DNA of 41,761 nt, from contig NZ_KV813676.1 of NCBI RefSeq assembly GCF_001813675.1, positions 66,438 through 108,198 on the forward strand, read 5' to 3'. Positions 23,479-32,644 of the stretch are shown here, in pieces. How positions within the stretch are numbered: position 1 is the stretch's first letter; each line of letters opens with the position of its first letter. The DNA is from Streptococcus sp. HMSC078D09. GTDB lineage: Bacteria; Bacillota; Bacilli; Lactobacillales; Streptococcaceae. The position numbers and the translations under genes are program-made. Under the pieces are notes generated by a model, which saw only the letters and a program-made list of their open reading frames with translations, made no database searches and was not told where the DNA came from.

Positions 23479-23925
23479 TTAGATAAGTCCTGAAATATCA
23501 AGAACTTCTGGTTGTTGTGCAGCGTGAGTGTGCTCAGCTCCAACGAATACTTTCAATTTCATACCTTGAGCGCGGCCAAGAGTATTGTGTGGAAGCATAC
23601 CTTTAACTGATTTCTCGATCAAACGAACTGCATTTTTAGAACGAAGTTCACCAGCAGAGATTGATTTCAATCCACCTGGGTGGTTTGAGTGAGTGTAGTA
23701 GATCTTATCAGTTGCTTTTTTACCAGTCAATTTAACTTTTTCAGCATTGATAACGATTACGAAGTCACCTGTATCAGTGTGAGGTGTGAATGTTGGTTTG
23801 TTTTTTCCGCGAAGCACGCTAGCAACAACTGCTGAAAGGCGTCCAAGAGGTACATCAGTTGCGTCAACAACGTACCATTTGCGTTCTACTTGGCCTGGTT
23901 TAGCCATGAATGTAGTTTTGTTCAT
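23479..23925 (-). CDS. rplM: 50S ribosomal protein L13
   Basis: 148 residues, full length. L13 signatures are [55 protein letters not shown] and MLPHNTLGR. It is an early assembly protein of the large subunit. The start has an AGGAG site. It is preceded by a structured leader through which L13 probably controls its own operon. Confidence 0.99.
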   Translation of the reverse strand: MNKTTFMAKPGQVERKWYVVDATDVPLGRLSAVVASVLRGKNKPTFTPHTDTGDFVIVINAEKVKLTGKKATDKIYYTHSNHPGGLKSISAGELRSKNAVRLIEKSVKGMLPHNTLGRAQGMKLKVFVGAEHTHAAQQPEVLDISGLI

Positions 23926-24034
23926 GATTTCTCCTATATGAATGTCGTTTTTGTTTACAGGGCGGATGTTCCGGTCCGCGAGTTATTTGAAAGGTTCCGG
24001 GGCCTTACAAATGGGGTAAACAATACCGCCTACT
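23926..24034 (-). promoter_or_regulatory. L13-type ribosomal protein leader
   Basis: On the minus strand GGCGG (24026-24030) and GTTTAC (24016-24021) can pair with CCGCC (23961-23965) and GTAAAC (23953-23958) in that order, so the two stems interleave into a pseudoknot or compete. This resembles the L13 leader of Firmicutes, an autoregulatory RNA bound by L13. Family assignment is from position and form. Confidence 0.6.
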
Positions 24035-24064
24035 ATTGTATCAAAATTCTAAGATAAAAGTCAA
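24035..24064 (-). promoter_or_regulatory. rplM-rpsI promoter
   Basis: TTGACT (24059-24064), 18-base spacer, TACAAT (24035-24040) on the minus strand. Confidence 0.75.
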
Positions 24065-24077
24065 CCGATTTGGAAAA

Positions 24078-24941
24078 TTATTTGCGATTTTCTTTTCCAA
24101 TGACAAATCCGATCAAGGAATTCGGGCCGACGTGGGCTGAAATAACCGGTCCAAGAGGCATCACAAGGACTTCATCAATCCCTTCAAGCGCAAGCATTTC
24201 TTGCTTCAGTGCTTCTGCTCCTTCTAGATCGTTGGTATAAGAGACTAAAGCTGTGCCTTCACCAATATCTGCTTTGATCAGCTCCAGTAATTCTCGGACA
24301 GCTTTTTTGCGTCCCCGAACCTTGCTAATTGGGACTAATTTTCCTTCCGCATCAATCCAGAGAATGGGTTTGATGCTGGCCAAACTACCCATAATCGCAG
24401 CACTTTTTGAGAGACGGCCTCCACGCATAAGGTGGTAGAGGTCATCGACGAGGAAATAAGTCCGCAGTTTTGGCGCTAGGTCCATGATTTCTTCTTTGGC
24501 TTCTGCTAATGAACGACCTGCATCACGCGCAGCTACTGCCCGCATGACCAGATATCCCTCTCCAATCCCAGCAGCCTTCGGATCGACAATCTCGATCACA
24601 GCTTCCGGGTAGTCTTCTAAAACCAGGTCTCGTGCCATGACTGCACTCTGATAAGTCCCAGATAAGACCGATGAAAAGGCTACATAAAGCAGATCTTTTC
24701 CTTCTTTGGCAAATTGTTCAAAGGTTTCCTGAAATTGGCCCACATTGACCTGACTGGTTGTCGGTTTAGCTCCATTTTTCATGGCTTCTAAAAGCTCAGG
24801 GCTGGTCAATTGACCTTGGCCAACTGTCTGGTAAACCGTCCCATCTAACTCAATGGTCAAGCCAAGAATGGTCACCTGATGTTCCTTGGCCCAGTTCTGG
24901 TCTAAATCTGCGGTCGAATCGGTTAAAATAGCAAATGTCAT
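24078..24941 (-). CDS. DegV-family fatty-acid-binding protein
   Basis: 287 residues. DegV features are the N-terminal [16 protein letters not shown] with the lipid-carboxylate Ser, [13 protein letters not shown], the central [13 protein letters not shown] and [21 protein letters not shown]. DegV proteins (FakB-like) present bound fatty acids to the FakA kinase. The true start is the ATG at 24941, whose A is also the last base of the yacP stop (TAATG), so the pair is translationally coupled; longer frames upstream are yacP in another frame. Confidence 0.92.
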   Translation of the reverse strand: MTFAILTDSTADLDQNWAKEHQVTILGLTIELDGTVYQTVGQGQLTSPELLEAMKNGAKPTTSQVNVGQFQETFEQFAKEGKDLLYVAFSSVLSGTYQSAVMARDLVLEDYPEAVIEIVDPKAAGIGEGYLVMRAVAARDAGRSLAEAKEEIMDLAPKLRTYFLVDDLYHLMRGGRLSKSAAIMGSLASIKPILWIDAEGKLVPISKVRGRKKAVRELLELIKADIGEGTALVSYTNDLEGAEALKQEMLALEGIDEVLVMPLGPVISAHVGPNSLIGFVIGKENRK

Positions 24942-25453
24942 TACTTGTCTCCCATCATTTCTTGTAATTGTCGCAATACTTCGTGATCGAGCGGTCGCAT
25001 AGGTGGTTTTTGATCGTTGACCACTCGCTGCGCCTGATTGAGGTTTCCTTTGACGACTGCGACCCGTTTTTCTAACTCTCTGGCAGATACCCGAAGAGCT
25101 CCTTGAGCAAAGACGGTCCATTGCTCATTTAAGTCACTGGTCGCTACCGATACTTGGTGGAGGGGCGTGTTAAGCTCTGCCGCCAAGCGCTCGATATAGT
25201 CATCTGCCGTCTCATCCTCGCCGGTAAAGACCACCTGAACATTGAACTCCTCATAGGTCTGCCGCACTCCTGGCATATACTGGGCATCAAAGACACAGAT
25301 GACTTCGATCCCTTCAAAGCTAGCATAGTGGCTCAGTTTTTGCAGGAGGATATTGCGGGCTGCATCGAGTTCACTTTTTTGAAAGAGCTGGCGAGTCTCC
25401 TGCCAAAAGGCAATCATATTATAGCCGTCAACCAATAAGATTTTTCGTTTCAT
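24941..25453 (-). CDS. NYN-domain ribosome-associated nuclease (YacP/Rae1)
   Basis: 170 residues. PIN-like NYN fold with conserved acids: [10 protein letters not shown] (Asp9), [19 protein letters not shown] and VATSD. In Bacillus the homologue Rae1 cleaves mRNA in the ribosomal A site. It sits between rlmB and degV, an arrangement kept in many Firmicutes. Start follows AAAGGCAATGAT. Confidence 0.9.
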   Translation of the reverse strand: MKRKILLVDGYNMIAFWQETRQLFQKSELDAARNILLQKLSHYASFEGIEVICVFDAQYMPGVRQTYEEFNVQVVFTGEDETADDYIERLAAELNTPLHQVSVATSDLNEQWTVFAQGALRVSARELEKRVAVVKGNLNQAQRVVNDQKPPMRPLDHEVLRQLQEMMGDK

Positions 25454-25471
25454 ATCATTGCCTTTCTAGGA

Positions 25472-26200
25472 TTATAGTCGGTTGCGAAAGACCTCATACA
25501 TAAGAATAGCTGCTGCCACGCTGGCATTGAGGCTTTGCACATGACCATTCATGGGAATGGTGATCATCTCATCGACTTGCTTTTTGATGTTGGCTGAGAT
25601 CCCTTTTCCTTCATTGCCAATGATCAAGGCTAACTTGCCAGCCGTATTCCACTGGTGCGATGGCGTGCCGTTCATGTCGGTTCCAAAGATCCAGAAGCCC
25701 TCTTCCTTTAACTTGTCTAGGGTTTGGCTGAGATTGGTCACACGGGCAATGGGAATGTGTTCCACTGCTCCGGTAGAAGTTTTCGACACCACTGGGGTTA
25801 CCCCGACTGCCCGGTGCTTAGGAATGATGACTCCTGAGACATTGGTCGCATCAGCTGTCCGTAAGATAGATCCAAGATTGTGTGGATCTGTCAAACCATC
25901 GAGAATCAATAAAAGCGGGTTCTCTTCTTGGGCTGTCTGTTTCAGAATCACTGCCAAGTCTGTGTAAGCAAAGGCTGCCACACGAAGAACGAAGCCTTGG
26001 TGAACAGCTCCTTCTGTCATTTCCTGAAGGGTTTTCTTTGGCGTCCAAGAAATCGACACCTTCTTTTCAGCTGCTAAAGTCTTGATTTTGTCGACATTTT
26101 TTCCTCGGAGGTCTTCTTGAATATATAATTTATTGCCTGTATTGGCTTGTAAAGCCTCGGTGACTGCATGGACACCGTATACGATATCGTTATTTTCCAT
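25472..26200 (-). CDS. rlmB: 23S rRNA (guanosine-2'-O-)-methyltransferase RlmB
   Basis: 242 residues of the SpoU/TrmH class. An N-terminal substrate-binding domain (VYGVHAVTEAL...GFVLRV) precedes the knotted SAM-binding domain with LDGLTDPHNLGSILRTADA (motif 1), LALIIGNEGKGIS (motif 2) and IPMNGHVQSLNASVAAAI (motif 3). It methylates G2251 of 23S rRNA. The start at 26200 has no ribosome binding site and lies seven bases after a TATACT box, so the message may be leaderless. Confidence 0.92.
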   Translation of the reverse strand: MENNDIVYGVHAVTEALQANTGNKLYIQEDLRGKNVDKIKTLAAEKKVSISWTPKKTLQEMTEGAVHQGFVLRVAAFAYTDLAVILKQTAQEENPLLLILDGLTDPHNLGSILRTADATNVSGVIIPKHRAVGVTPVVSKTSTGAVEHIPIARVTNLSQTLDKLKEEGFWIFGTDMNGTPSHQWNTAGKLALIIGNEGKGISANIKKQVDEMITIPMNGHVQSLNASVAAAILMYEVFRNRL

Positions 26201-26296
26201 AGAACTAGTATACCACAAGAAAGGAGGAAGAGGCCAATTCATGATATAATGAAATGAAATCTATCTCAGCGAAACCAGCAAAATAGAAAGGAAGCC

Positions 26297-27259
26297 ATGC
26301 CTCTTTTTCAACGAACCATCAAGCTCACCTTGGCCACCTGTTTAGCAGCTGCCCTTGCTTATGCTCTGGGCTTGACCTATGCCATCTCAGCTGGCGTCAT
26401 TGCCATCTTGAGTATCTCTGATACGCGTCGCAGTACGATCAAGCAAGCCTATCAGCGCTTTATGTCGACCTTGCTGGCCCTTGTGATCGGAAGGATCGCT
26501 TTTTCCTTTTTTGGATTCAACCTTTGGGCACTGGGAGTCTTTATTGCTCTCTATGTTCCATGCGCCTTTCTAATGGGCTGGCAGATCGGCATCACGCCAA
26601 GTACGGTCCTCGTCACCCATCTCTTGATTGAGCAGTCTACTTCCTGGGGGCTCTTGCTCAATGAACTTGCCCTCTTTTTAATCGGGACCAGCTTTGCCCT
26701 GCTGGCCAATCTCTATATGCCTTCTAATCAGGCTGCGATTGATCACTACCATGATGTTGTCGAAGACCAACTGAAAAAGATCCTTGGTCGTTTTGCGGAA
26801 TTACTTGGTAAAGGGGATGGTCGCAACGATGCCCGCTTGATCAAAGAATTGGATGGTATCCTAAAGGACGCTTTAAATCTTGTCTATCTGGATCATTCCA
26901 ACCACCTTTTTCATCAAACCAACTACCACATTCACTACTTCGAAATGCGCAAGCGTCAAAACGACATCCTGCGGGATATGGCAGAAAACGTCAACCGCTG
27001 TCAGTTGGCGGCGAGTGAAAGTATGATCCTGGCTCAACTTTTTAAGAAGACTGCGCAACAGTTAAGTCAGGAAAATCCTGCCCAAGATCTTCTAGATGAT
27101 ATTAGTCAGTATTTAGCGATCTTTCGCGAACGCCCTCTTCCTAAGACCCGTGAAGAATTCGAAACACGCGCCACCTTGCTCCAATTGTTAAGAGATTTAG
27201 AAACCTTCATTCAGGTCAAGGTTGATTTTTACCAACAATTCCATGAGGAAACAGAATAG
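26297..27259 (+). CDS. Aromatic acid exporter / FUSC-like membrane protein
   Basis: 320 residues. The N-terminal half has about five membrane helices, with TLATCLAAALAYALGLTYAISAGVIAILSISDTRRST typical of the ArAE_1/DUF939 group; the C-terminal half (145-320) is a cytosolic helical domain. Family members are thought to export aromatic acids or other small anions. It is divergently transcribed from rlmB; an extended -10 (TGATATAAT, 26242-26250) lies upstream and AGAAAGGAAGCC precedes the ATG. Confidence 0.8.
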   Translation: MPLFQRTIKLTLATCLAAALAYALGLTYAISAGVIAILSISDTRRSTIKQAYQRFMSTLLALVIGRIAFSFFGFNLWALGVFIALYVPCAFLMGWQIGITPSTVLVTHLLIEQSTSWGLLLNELALFLIGTSFALLANLYMPSNQAAIDHYHDVVEDQLKKILGRFAELLGKGDGRNDARLIKELDGILKDALNLVYLDHSNHLFHQTNYHIHYFEMRKRQNDILRDMAENVNRCQLAASESMILAQLFKKTAQQLSQENPAQDLLDDISQYLAIFRERPLPKTREEFETRATLLQLLRDLETFIQVKVDFYQQFHEETE

Positions 27260-27265
27260 ACAAAG

Positions 27266-27295
27266 AAGCCCTTGCAAGATGCAAAGGCTTTTTTA
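27266..27295 (+). terminator. Terminator after the exporter gene
   Basis: AAGCCCTTGCA pairs with TGCAAAGGCTT across a three-base loop, followed by TTTTTT. Confidence 0.85.
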
Positions 27296-27307
27296 TTCAG
27301 GCAGTTG

Positions 27308-27336
27308 TTGTAAACGCTTTCCTAAAATGGTATACT
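27308..27336 (+). promoter_or_regulatory. Promoter with cre site before the M14 peptidase gene
   Basis: TTGTAA (27308-27313), 17-base spacer, TATACT (27331-27336). TTGTAAACGCTTTCCT (27308-27323) fits the CcpA operator consensus with one mismatch and covers the -35 box and spacer, so glucose should repress this gene. Confidence 0.7.
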
Positions 27337-27373
27337 AGAACTGGAAAATAACTTTTTAAGGAGGGTCTTCTAT

Positions 27374-30300
27374 ATGAAGTCTTCGTATAAGAAACATTTG
27401 TACACTACAACACTCAGCCTCTCCGCTGCTGTCTTGCTTTCCGTTATCGGTCATGGCCAAGCTTCAGCCGATAGCGTAGAAGCGCCTCAAACGGAACCAA
27501 GCACGGTCCTTGAAGCGACACCTGCTACTGAGCAACCTGTGACCGCCGAGACGACAAGTCATGCTACAGCCACAGAAGTAACTCCTGCTAGTCCTGCAGA
27601 AAGAGCAGCGACTTCTGATGTGGCTTCTAGTACAGAAGTTGCTCCAACCGCTAATCCAAGCACTAACCGTGCCGCAACGACCACTGACCAAGCGACTCGA
27701 TTGGCGGATAGCACCATTTATCTCTCTGAAAAGAGTACGATTGATGACAAAGTCCAAGAAAAAGCTCAAGCTGCTGGCAAGATCAGCTGGACCTTAGACA
27801 ATAAGCCTCTCTCTGAGTGGAAAACCTGGGATATGGAGACAGGAACACTGAGCAAGGATCCATTCCTCACCATCACAGAGACTGTAAACGGAAATGATCT
27901 GGATCTCCACATTGACGTGCAGGATCTCTTTGGTCAAGATCTCAGTCTTCGTAGCCCAAATAATATTCGCCGGACTTATCGCAACTACATCGGCAATCAT
28001 GAACTGGTCGGAACCAATGCAGACTTAGGTGTGACCATCAATAAAACTCTTGTTTTTCGACCTTACCAAGACTACCATACACATGAAGAGATGCTCGCTG
28101 CTATCGAAAAATCCAAGGAAGAAGCGAAACCCGATCGTTTGGTGCAGTTAGAAACCCTTGGTAAGAGCGCCCAAGGCCGGGACATGAAGATGGGAATTGT
28201 GAGTAAGGACCAAGCCAGCATCGATCACTACCTGTCTAGCACCAATCCTACAGCTTTGACCAAACCAAGCGAAATGCTGGCTGCACTGAAGGACAAGACC
28301 TTGGATTACAAACTACCTGTCTTAGTCCACAACACCCACGCGGATGAGCAGCCAGGGATCGACATCATCACAGGCCTCTTCCGTACCTTCGCTACAGAAA
28401 ATCAAGTCACTTTTAAAACGACAGACGAAGCTGGTAACGTCAAGAATGTAACTCTGGACATCCCAACTCTCCTAAACAAATTTATCTTCTTGTTTGACTT
28501 CACGGAAAACCCTGATGGGGATGCTCTCAACCTGCGTGCTTTGGCCAATGGACTGGATCCAAACCGCGATGCCAGCTACCAAACAAACCCCGAAGTGCGT
28601 ACCGTCATCCAAATGATCAACAAGTGGAATCCAATTGCTCTCTATGATATCCATGGATTTGTCAAAGAATTCTTGATTGAGCCTGCAACACCTCCACATG
28701 ATCCGAATTTTGAATACGACCTCATGTCCAACCTCATGCTAGAAAATGCCCACCATATGGGCCGCGCAGGGGTTGCCAATTCCAAATACGACAGCTACAT
28801 CATTCCAAAACTGGATTGGGGAGATGGCTGGGATGATTCCTTCTCTGGTTATACAGGTGTCTATGCTGTCTATCACGGCATCTTGGGCCACACCATTGAA
28901 ATACCAGAATCCAACCAGGAATCTTATTATGCTGGTCGTAATGCTGTCCTCGGCGGCATTGACTTCCTCAACCAAGATCCAGACAAACTCCTTGAGATGC
29001 GGCTCAACTTCTACTTACGTGGTCTCAATAAAACGGAAGATCCAAAAGCTGAAAATGAACTGGTCGGCCCAAATGGGGAAATCGTTGGACGTGTGAAAAA
29101 CGGTCGTCCAAAATTCTTCCCAGACTACTACGTCATCCCAATGGGTCTCGACAAGGACAATGACGCCCAAGAAGCCTTCAATATGATCGACTACTTCAAA
29201 CGCAATGGTGTCCTCGTTAAAGAACTCAAAGAAGATACAGGCAACTACAAAAAAGGGGACTTGGTCATTGACATGGCCCAAGCCAAACGGGGCTACGCCA
29301 ACCATATTCTCTACAAAGGTTCTAACGAATCTGCCTGGGCTGCTATGTACGCCGAGTTGCTGGTCAACTTCCCAGATATGAGAGGGTTCAAGTCCGAACC
29401 TGTCTTTGCGGATGGTCTTTTCAATGGAAAATTAGGAGAAGTCACCACCACCCGTGCGACTCGTACTTCTGAGATCGATCCAAAAGCTCCTTACTATGTA
29501 ATCGCAAATACCTCAGCCAGTGCCGTTAAAGCTATCAACCAGGCCATTTCCCAAGGAAAATCTGTCTACCTAACAGATGATGGCTACATCGTTGACCGCG
29601 ATACCTTTGCTTCGCTCCTGCCAAACTATGCCATCTATGGTGATGCCCTCTACAAGGTGCCAAGCGGGCCAACCTTGAAACCGATGAAGGTCTACTCTCC
29701 AAACTACCACTATAATTGGGCTGGAGTCGATGCGCCTGCTCATACCAGTCTGGTCCTTGAAAAATTAGGCTTCCAAATTGTCAATACTCCAGAAGAAGCG
29801 GATGTTGTTATTTTGGAAAGCAATCGTTTTGATGCTTCCATCTTTGGCAAGAAACCGACCCTTGTCATCGGTGGGGAAGCCATGCAGAAACTGGAAAAAT
29901 TGGGAGTTCTTGCAGGCTTTGATGCTGAAAAACTAAAAGGTGGCAGTGACTACGAGGGCTCGATGAAGGCCATCATCGATGACCAAGATCCACTGACCAG
30001 CGGTTACAAGAAGAATACCCTCTTCTACTCCAACTCAGGAAACTGGATTGAAAAAGTTCCAAGCAACTTCAAGACCTTGATGAGCATCGCTTCAAGCGAC
30101 TACTACATTGCTGGCTGGTGGCCAAAAAATGAAGTCCTAGCCAATAAGGTCATGGCCATCTCTGGAGAACTTCTGGGCCAACCACTCTTTGTCTATGCCG
30201 GAAATCCAACCAATCGCCAACACCCTGTCCACTTCTTCCGTTGGGTAACCAACGCGATCTTTGGCAGCAAGTTGGCTAGCTTGATGGATTACGTCCCAGC

Positions 30301-30595
30301 TAAAGAACCAGATCAAGTGGTGGTTTCAATTCATAACCAAACAACCACTCCACAGCCAATCTTGACCAAGAAGGAGACTCCTAAAGTTCTCCTTCCACAA
30401 AAAGAAATGACAACTGAAAATGAAGAAAGTGTGCAAGCCTTGACTTACCAAGTGGGACAAAGCTTCCAAGAAAGTCCAGCCAAGGCACAATTGCCACAAA
30501 CTGGAGAAGACACAGCTGCACACTTCATTCTTTCAGGCTTCTTGTTAGCCGTTAGCGGAGGCTTCCTCCTCTTGAAAAAGAAAGAAGTTGAGTAA
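27374..30595 (+). CDS. LPXTG-anchored M14-family zinc carboxypeptidase-like surface protein
   Basis: 1,073 residues. A signal peptide (about 1-32, ending GQASA) precedes a Thr/Ser/Ala/Pro-rich stretch to about 115. The M14 domain (about 230-545) has the zinc site His322/Glu325 (NTHADEQPG) and His427 (YDIHGF), and the catalytic Glu509 (HTIEIPES). A long C-terminal part of unknown fold follows, with a substrate-binding-like segment around 780-1000. The sorting signal is LPQTGE at 1040 plus a membrane helix and KKKE. It is attached to the wall by sortase A and should trim peptides outside the cell. Start set by AAGGAGGGTCTTCTAT. Confidence 0.9.
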   Translation: MKSSYKKHLYTTTLSLSAAVLLSVIGHGQASADSVEAPQTEPSTVLEATPATEQPVTAETTSHATATEVTPASPAERAATSDVASSTEVAPTANPSTNRAATTTDQATRLADSTIYLSEKSTIDDKVQEKAQAAGKISWTLDNKPLSEWKTWDMETGTLSKDPFLTITETVNGNDLDLHIDVQDLFGQDLSLRSPNNIRRTYRNYIGNHELVGTNADLGVTINKTLVFRPYQDYHTHEEMLAAIEKSKEEAKPDRLVQLETLGKSAQGRDMKMGIVSKDQASIDHYLSSTNPTALTKPSEMLAALKDKTLDYKLPVLVHNTHADEQPGIDIITGLFRTFATENQVTFKTTDEAGNVKNVTLDIPTLLNKFIFLFDFTENPDGDALNLRALANGLDPNRDASYQTNPEVRTVIQMINKWNPIALYDIHGFVKEFLIEPATPPHDPNFEYDLMSNLMLENAHHMGRAGVANSKYDSYIIPKLDWGDGWDDSFSGYTGVYAVYHGILGHTIEIPESNQESYYAGRNAVLGGIDFLNQDPDKLLEMRLNFYLRGLNKTEDPKAENELVGPNGEIVGRVKNGRPKFFPDYYVIPMGLDKDNDAQEAFNMIDYFKRNGVLVKELKEDTGNYKKGDLVIDMAQAKRGYANHILYKGSNESAWAAMYAELLVNFPDMRGFKSEPVFADGLFNGKLGEVTTTRATRTSEIDPKAPYYVIANTSASAVKAINQAISQGKSVYLTDDGYIVDRDTFASLLPNYAIYGDALYKVPSGPTLKPMKVYSPNYHYNWAGVDAPAHTSLVLEKLGFQIVNTPEEADVVILESNRFDASIFGKKPTLVIGGEAMQKLEKLGVLAGFDAEKLKGGSDYEGSMKAIIDDQDPLTSGYKKNTLFYSNSGNWIEKVPSNFKTLMSIASSDYYIAGWWPKNEVLANKVMAISGELLGQPLFVYAGNPTNRQHPVHFFRWVTNAIFGSKLASLMDYVPAKEPDQVVVSIHNQTTTPQPILTKKETPKVLLPQKEMTTENEESVQALTYQVGQSFQESPAKAQLPQTGEDTAAHFILSGFLLAVSGGFLLLKKKEVE

Positions 30596-30725
30596 GATTT
30601 TAGACTAGCTATGAATCTCAAGTTCATCTTTTCATAGAAAATCAATTTTTCATATAAATAATCTAAGAAATTAGACAAAAGTTATAAAACTCGCTCTAGT
30701 ATTTAGCAGTATTCAGTCTTATACT

Positions 30726-30863
30726 GAAACTTTCCGCCGTGAGAAAAGTGCTTGGAACATAACAGTTTCAAGCACTCGGGAGTTTTGAAACCTTAGGTTC
30801 AAAACTAAGTCATGGAACTTCTTCGAAGTTCGCTGACGTCCGTACTCACCTAAGGAAAGTTTC
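30726..30863. repeat. BOX-like multibranched repeat element
   Basis: An outer stem joins GAAACTTTCC (30726-30735) and GTGAG to CTCAC and GGAAAGTTTC (30854-30863). Inside are three hairpins: TGCTTG/CAAGCA, GTTTTGAAACC/GGTTCAAAAC and AACTTC/GAAGTT. The design recalls streptococcal BOX or MITE elements. No gene lies in 30596-30910. Confidence 0.6.
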
Positions 30864-30880
30864 GAAAGATATATCTTCAA

Positions 30881-30908
30881 AAGAACCTTCGCAGACGCGA
30901 AGGTTCTT
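30881..30908. terminator. Bidirectional terminator between M14 and GH13 genes
   Basis: A perfect 12-base stem, AAGAACCTTCGC / GCGAAGGTTCTT, with a 4-base loop and T-runs on both strands. Confidence 0.9.
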
Positions 30909-30910
30909 TT

Positions 30911-32578
30911 CTATTCCACCAATTCCAACACAACCGTTTGGTAAGGAGTCAATTCTAGCACTTGGTCTCCTTCTTGGAATAATCCTGCTGTATTATTTAA
31001 AACGACCGTTTTAATCGGAGCTGGCAACTCCAAGGTGGCCTGGCGATTTTGGAAATTGCTGACAACCAAGAGACGCTTGTCCCCACGGCGTTCAAAGGCG
31101 ATGATGTTTTCACGGTCCCGATACGCTGGGATCAGATCTCCAAACCGGATGGTATTTCCATAAAGGGGATGGCGATACAAGGCCGTCAACTTGCGGTAAT
31201 AATTCAAGATGGAGTCTGGATCCTTTTCTTGATCTTCCACATTGATGGCAACATCTGGTTTGGGACTGATCAGCCAGGCTGGTCCATCGCTAAAGCCCAG
31301 ACCTGGCTCTCTTGTCCACTGCATCGGTGTCCGCGCATTGTCTCGGCTGTAGTTGGCAATCACTGCTAAGGCTTCTTCCTCGCTCAAACCAGCTTCTTTA
31401 GCGACATGATAGCCATTGATGGTCGCGATATCATCAAAGTCCTCTACTGATTCAAAGACTTGGTTTTCCATTCCAATTTCTTGGCCTTGATAGATAAACG
31501 GAATTCCCTTGCGCAAAACCTGAATAGTTCCTAGGGCTTTTTTACTGGTGTCGTTTACTGGACCTTCAGCAATATAATGGGACACCCCACGAGGCTCATC
31601 GTGGTTTTCAATGATCGTCGAGAGAACCCCAATACTATCTGCGCGCTCATGCGCTTGGAAAATACTTTCCTTGAGTTCATCTGCTGTTGGAAGACTATGG
31701 TCAAACCAGCCTTTTCCTTCTTGACCCAGCATGGTTTGTTTGAAATCAAAGATCGATGAGAAAACGCCATCTTTTCCGATAAAGAAATGCAACTCTTCAT
31801 CGGTTTCATTGAAAACTTCGCCTACAGTGAAGGCATTGTACTTGGCAAAGGTCCGCTCATTTAACTCTTGCAAGAAGGGTTCAATCGATTGGGCATTCAC
31901 TAGAGACTCCGGTACTGGGACCAAGCCATTTTCGCGATCAGACGGAAGCGAACGCCATTCTAAATCCTTTTTGATATTGATGATGGCGTCAATCCGGAAG
32001 CCTGCAATTCCCTTGTCCAACCACCAGTTGATCATCTTGTAAATCTCTTCGCGCAAGACAGGATTTTGCCAATTGAGGTCTGGCTGATCCTTGTGGAAAG
32101 AATGAAGATAGTATTTGTTGGTGCCAGGAACCGGCTCCCAAACACTGCCCCCAAAGTAACTTTCCCAGTTGTTGGGTTCTTTGTCACTTTCGATAAAATA
32201 AAAGTAATCCGCATAAGGGCCATCTGGATCCGCTAAAGCCTTTTGGAACCACTCGTGATGACTGGAGCAATGGTTGACCACCAAGTCCATGATGATAGAA
32301 ATGCCCCGCTTCTTACCTTCCGCAATCAATTCTTCCATATCTTCCATGGTTCCAAAGAGGGGATCAATGGCATAATAGTCTGAAATATCATATCCCTGGT
32401 CAATAAAAGGGCTCTTGTAAACAGGAGATAGCCAGAGAATATCAATCCCTAAGTCTTGAAGGTAATCGAGTTTCTCCGTGATGCCTTTCAAATCCCCAAC
32501 ACCATCACCATTGCTGTCCTTAAAGCTTTTTGGGTAAATCTGGTAAGCGACCTTCCCCTTCCACCAGTCTTTTTCCAT
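30911..32578 (-). CDS. GH13 alpha-glucosidase (oligo-1,6-glucosidase type)
   Basis: 555 residues, a cytosolic GH13 enzyme of the oligo-1,6/alpha-glucosidase group. Nucleophile Asp197 (GFRIDA), acid/base Glu254 (TVGEVF) and Asp327 (ENHDEPR) are present, with the family start WWKGKVAYQIYPKSF. The residue after the nucleophile is Ala, not the Val usual in strict alpha-1,6 enzymes, so activity on alpha-1,4 links is possible. It hydrolyses imported malto- or isomalto-oligosaccharides. The gene follows msmK after a hairpin, so both can be transcribed together or apart. Confidence 0.88.
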   Translation of the reverse strand: MEKDWWKGKVAYQIYPKSFKDSNGDGVGDLKGITEKLDYLQDLGIDILWLSPVYKSPFIDQGYDISDYYAIDPLFGTMEDMEELIAEGKKRGISIIMDLVVNHCSSHHEWFQKALADPDGPYADYFYFIESDKEPNNWESYFGGSVWEPVPGTNKYYLHSFHKDQPDLNWQNPVLREEIYKMINWWLDKGIAGFRIDAIINIKKDLEWRSLPSDRENGLVPVPESLVNAQSIEPFLQELNERTFAKYNAFTVGEVFNETDEELHFFIGKDGVFSSIFDFKQTMLGQEGKGWFDHSLPTADELKESIFQAHERADSIGVLSTIIENHDEPRGVSHYIAEGPVNDTSKKALGTIQVLRKGIPFIYQGQEIGMENQVFESVEDFDDIATINGYHVAKEAGLSEEEALAVIANYSRDNARTPMQWTREPGLGFSDGPAWLISPKPDVAINVEDQEKDPDSILNYYRKLTALYRHPLYGNTIRFGDLIPAYRDRENIIAFERRGDKRLLVVSNFQNRQATLELPAPIKTVVLNNTAGLFQEGDQVLELTPYQTVVLELVE

Positions 32579-32599
32579 GTCTTGTCTCCTTAAAATGAA

Positions 32600-32628
32600 A
32601 GAGACCGAGACAAATCGTCTCAGTCTCT
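32600..32628 (-). terminator. Partial terminator between msmK and the glucosidase gene
   Basis: AGAGACTGAGAC pairs with GTCTCGGTCTCT (one G-T pair) across a 5-base loop, followed on the minus strand by TTCATTTT. The interrupted T-run suggests read-through. Confidence 0.65.
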
Positions 32629-32644
32629 ATCGTGTCAGTAGGTA

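Noticed and set aside
24078..25121. N-terminally extended DegV protein of 347 residues
   Set aside because: The extra 60 residues are yacP read in another frame; the ATG at 24941 begins the conserved DegV domain and overlaps the yacP stop.
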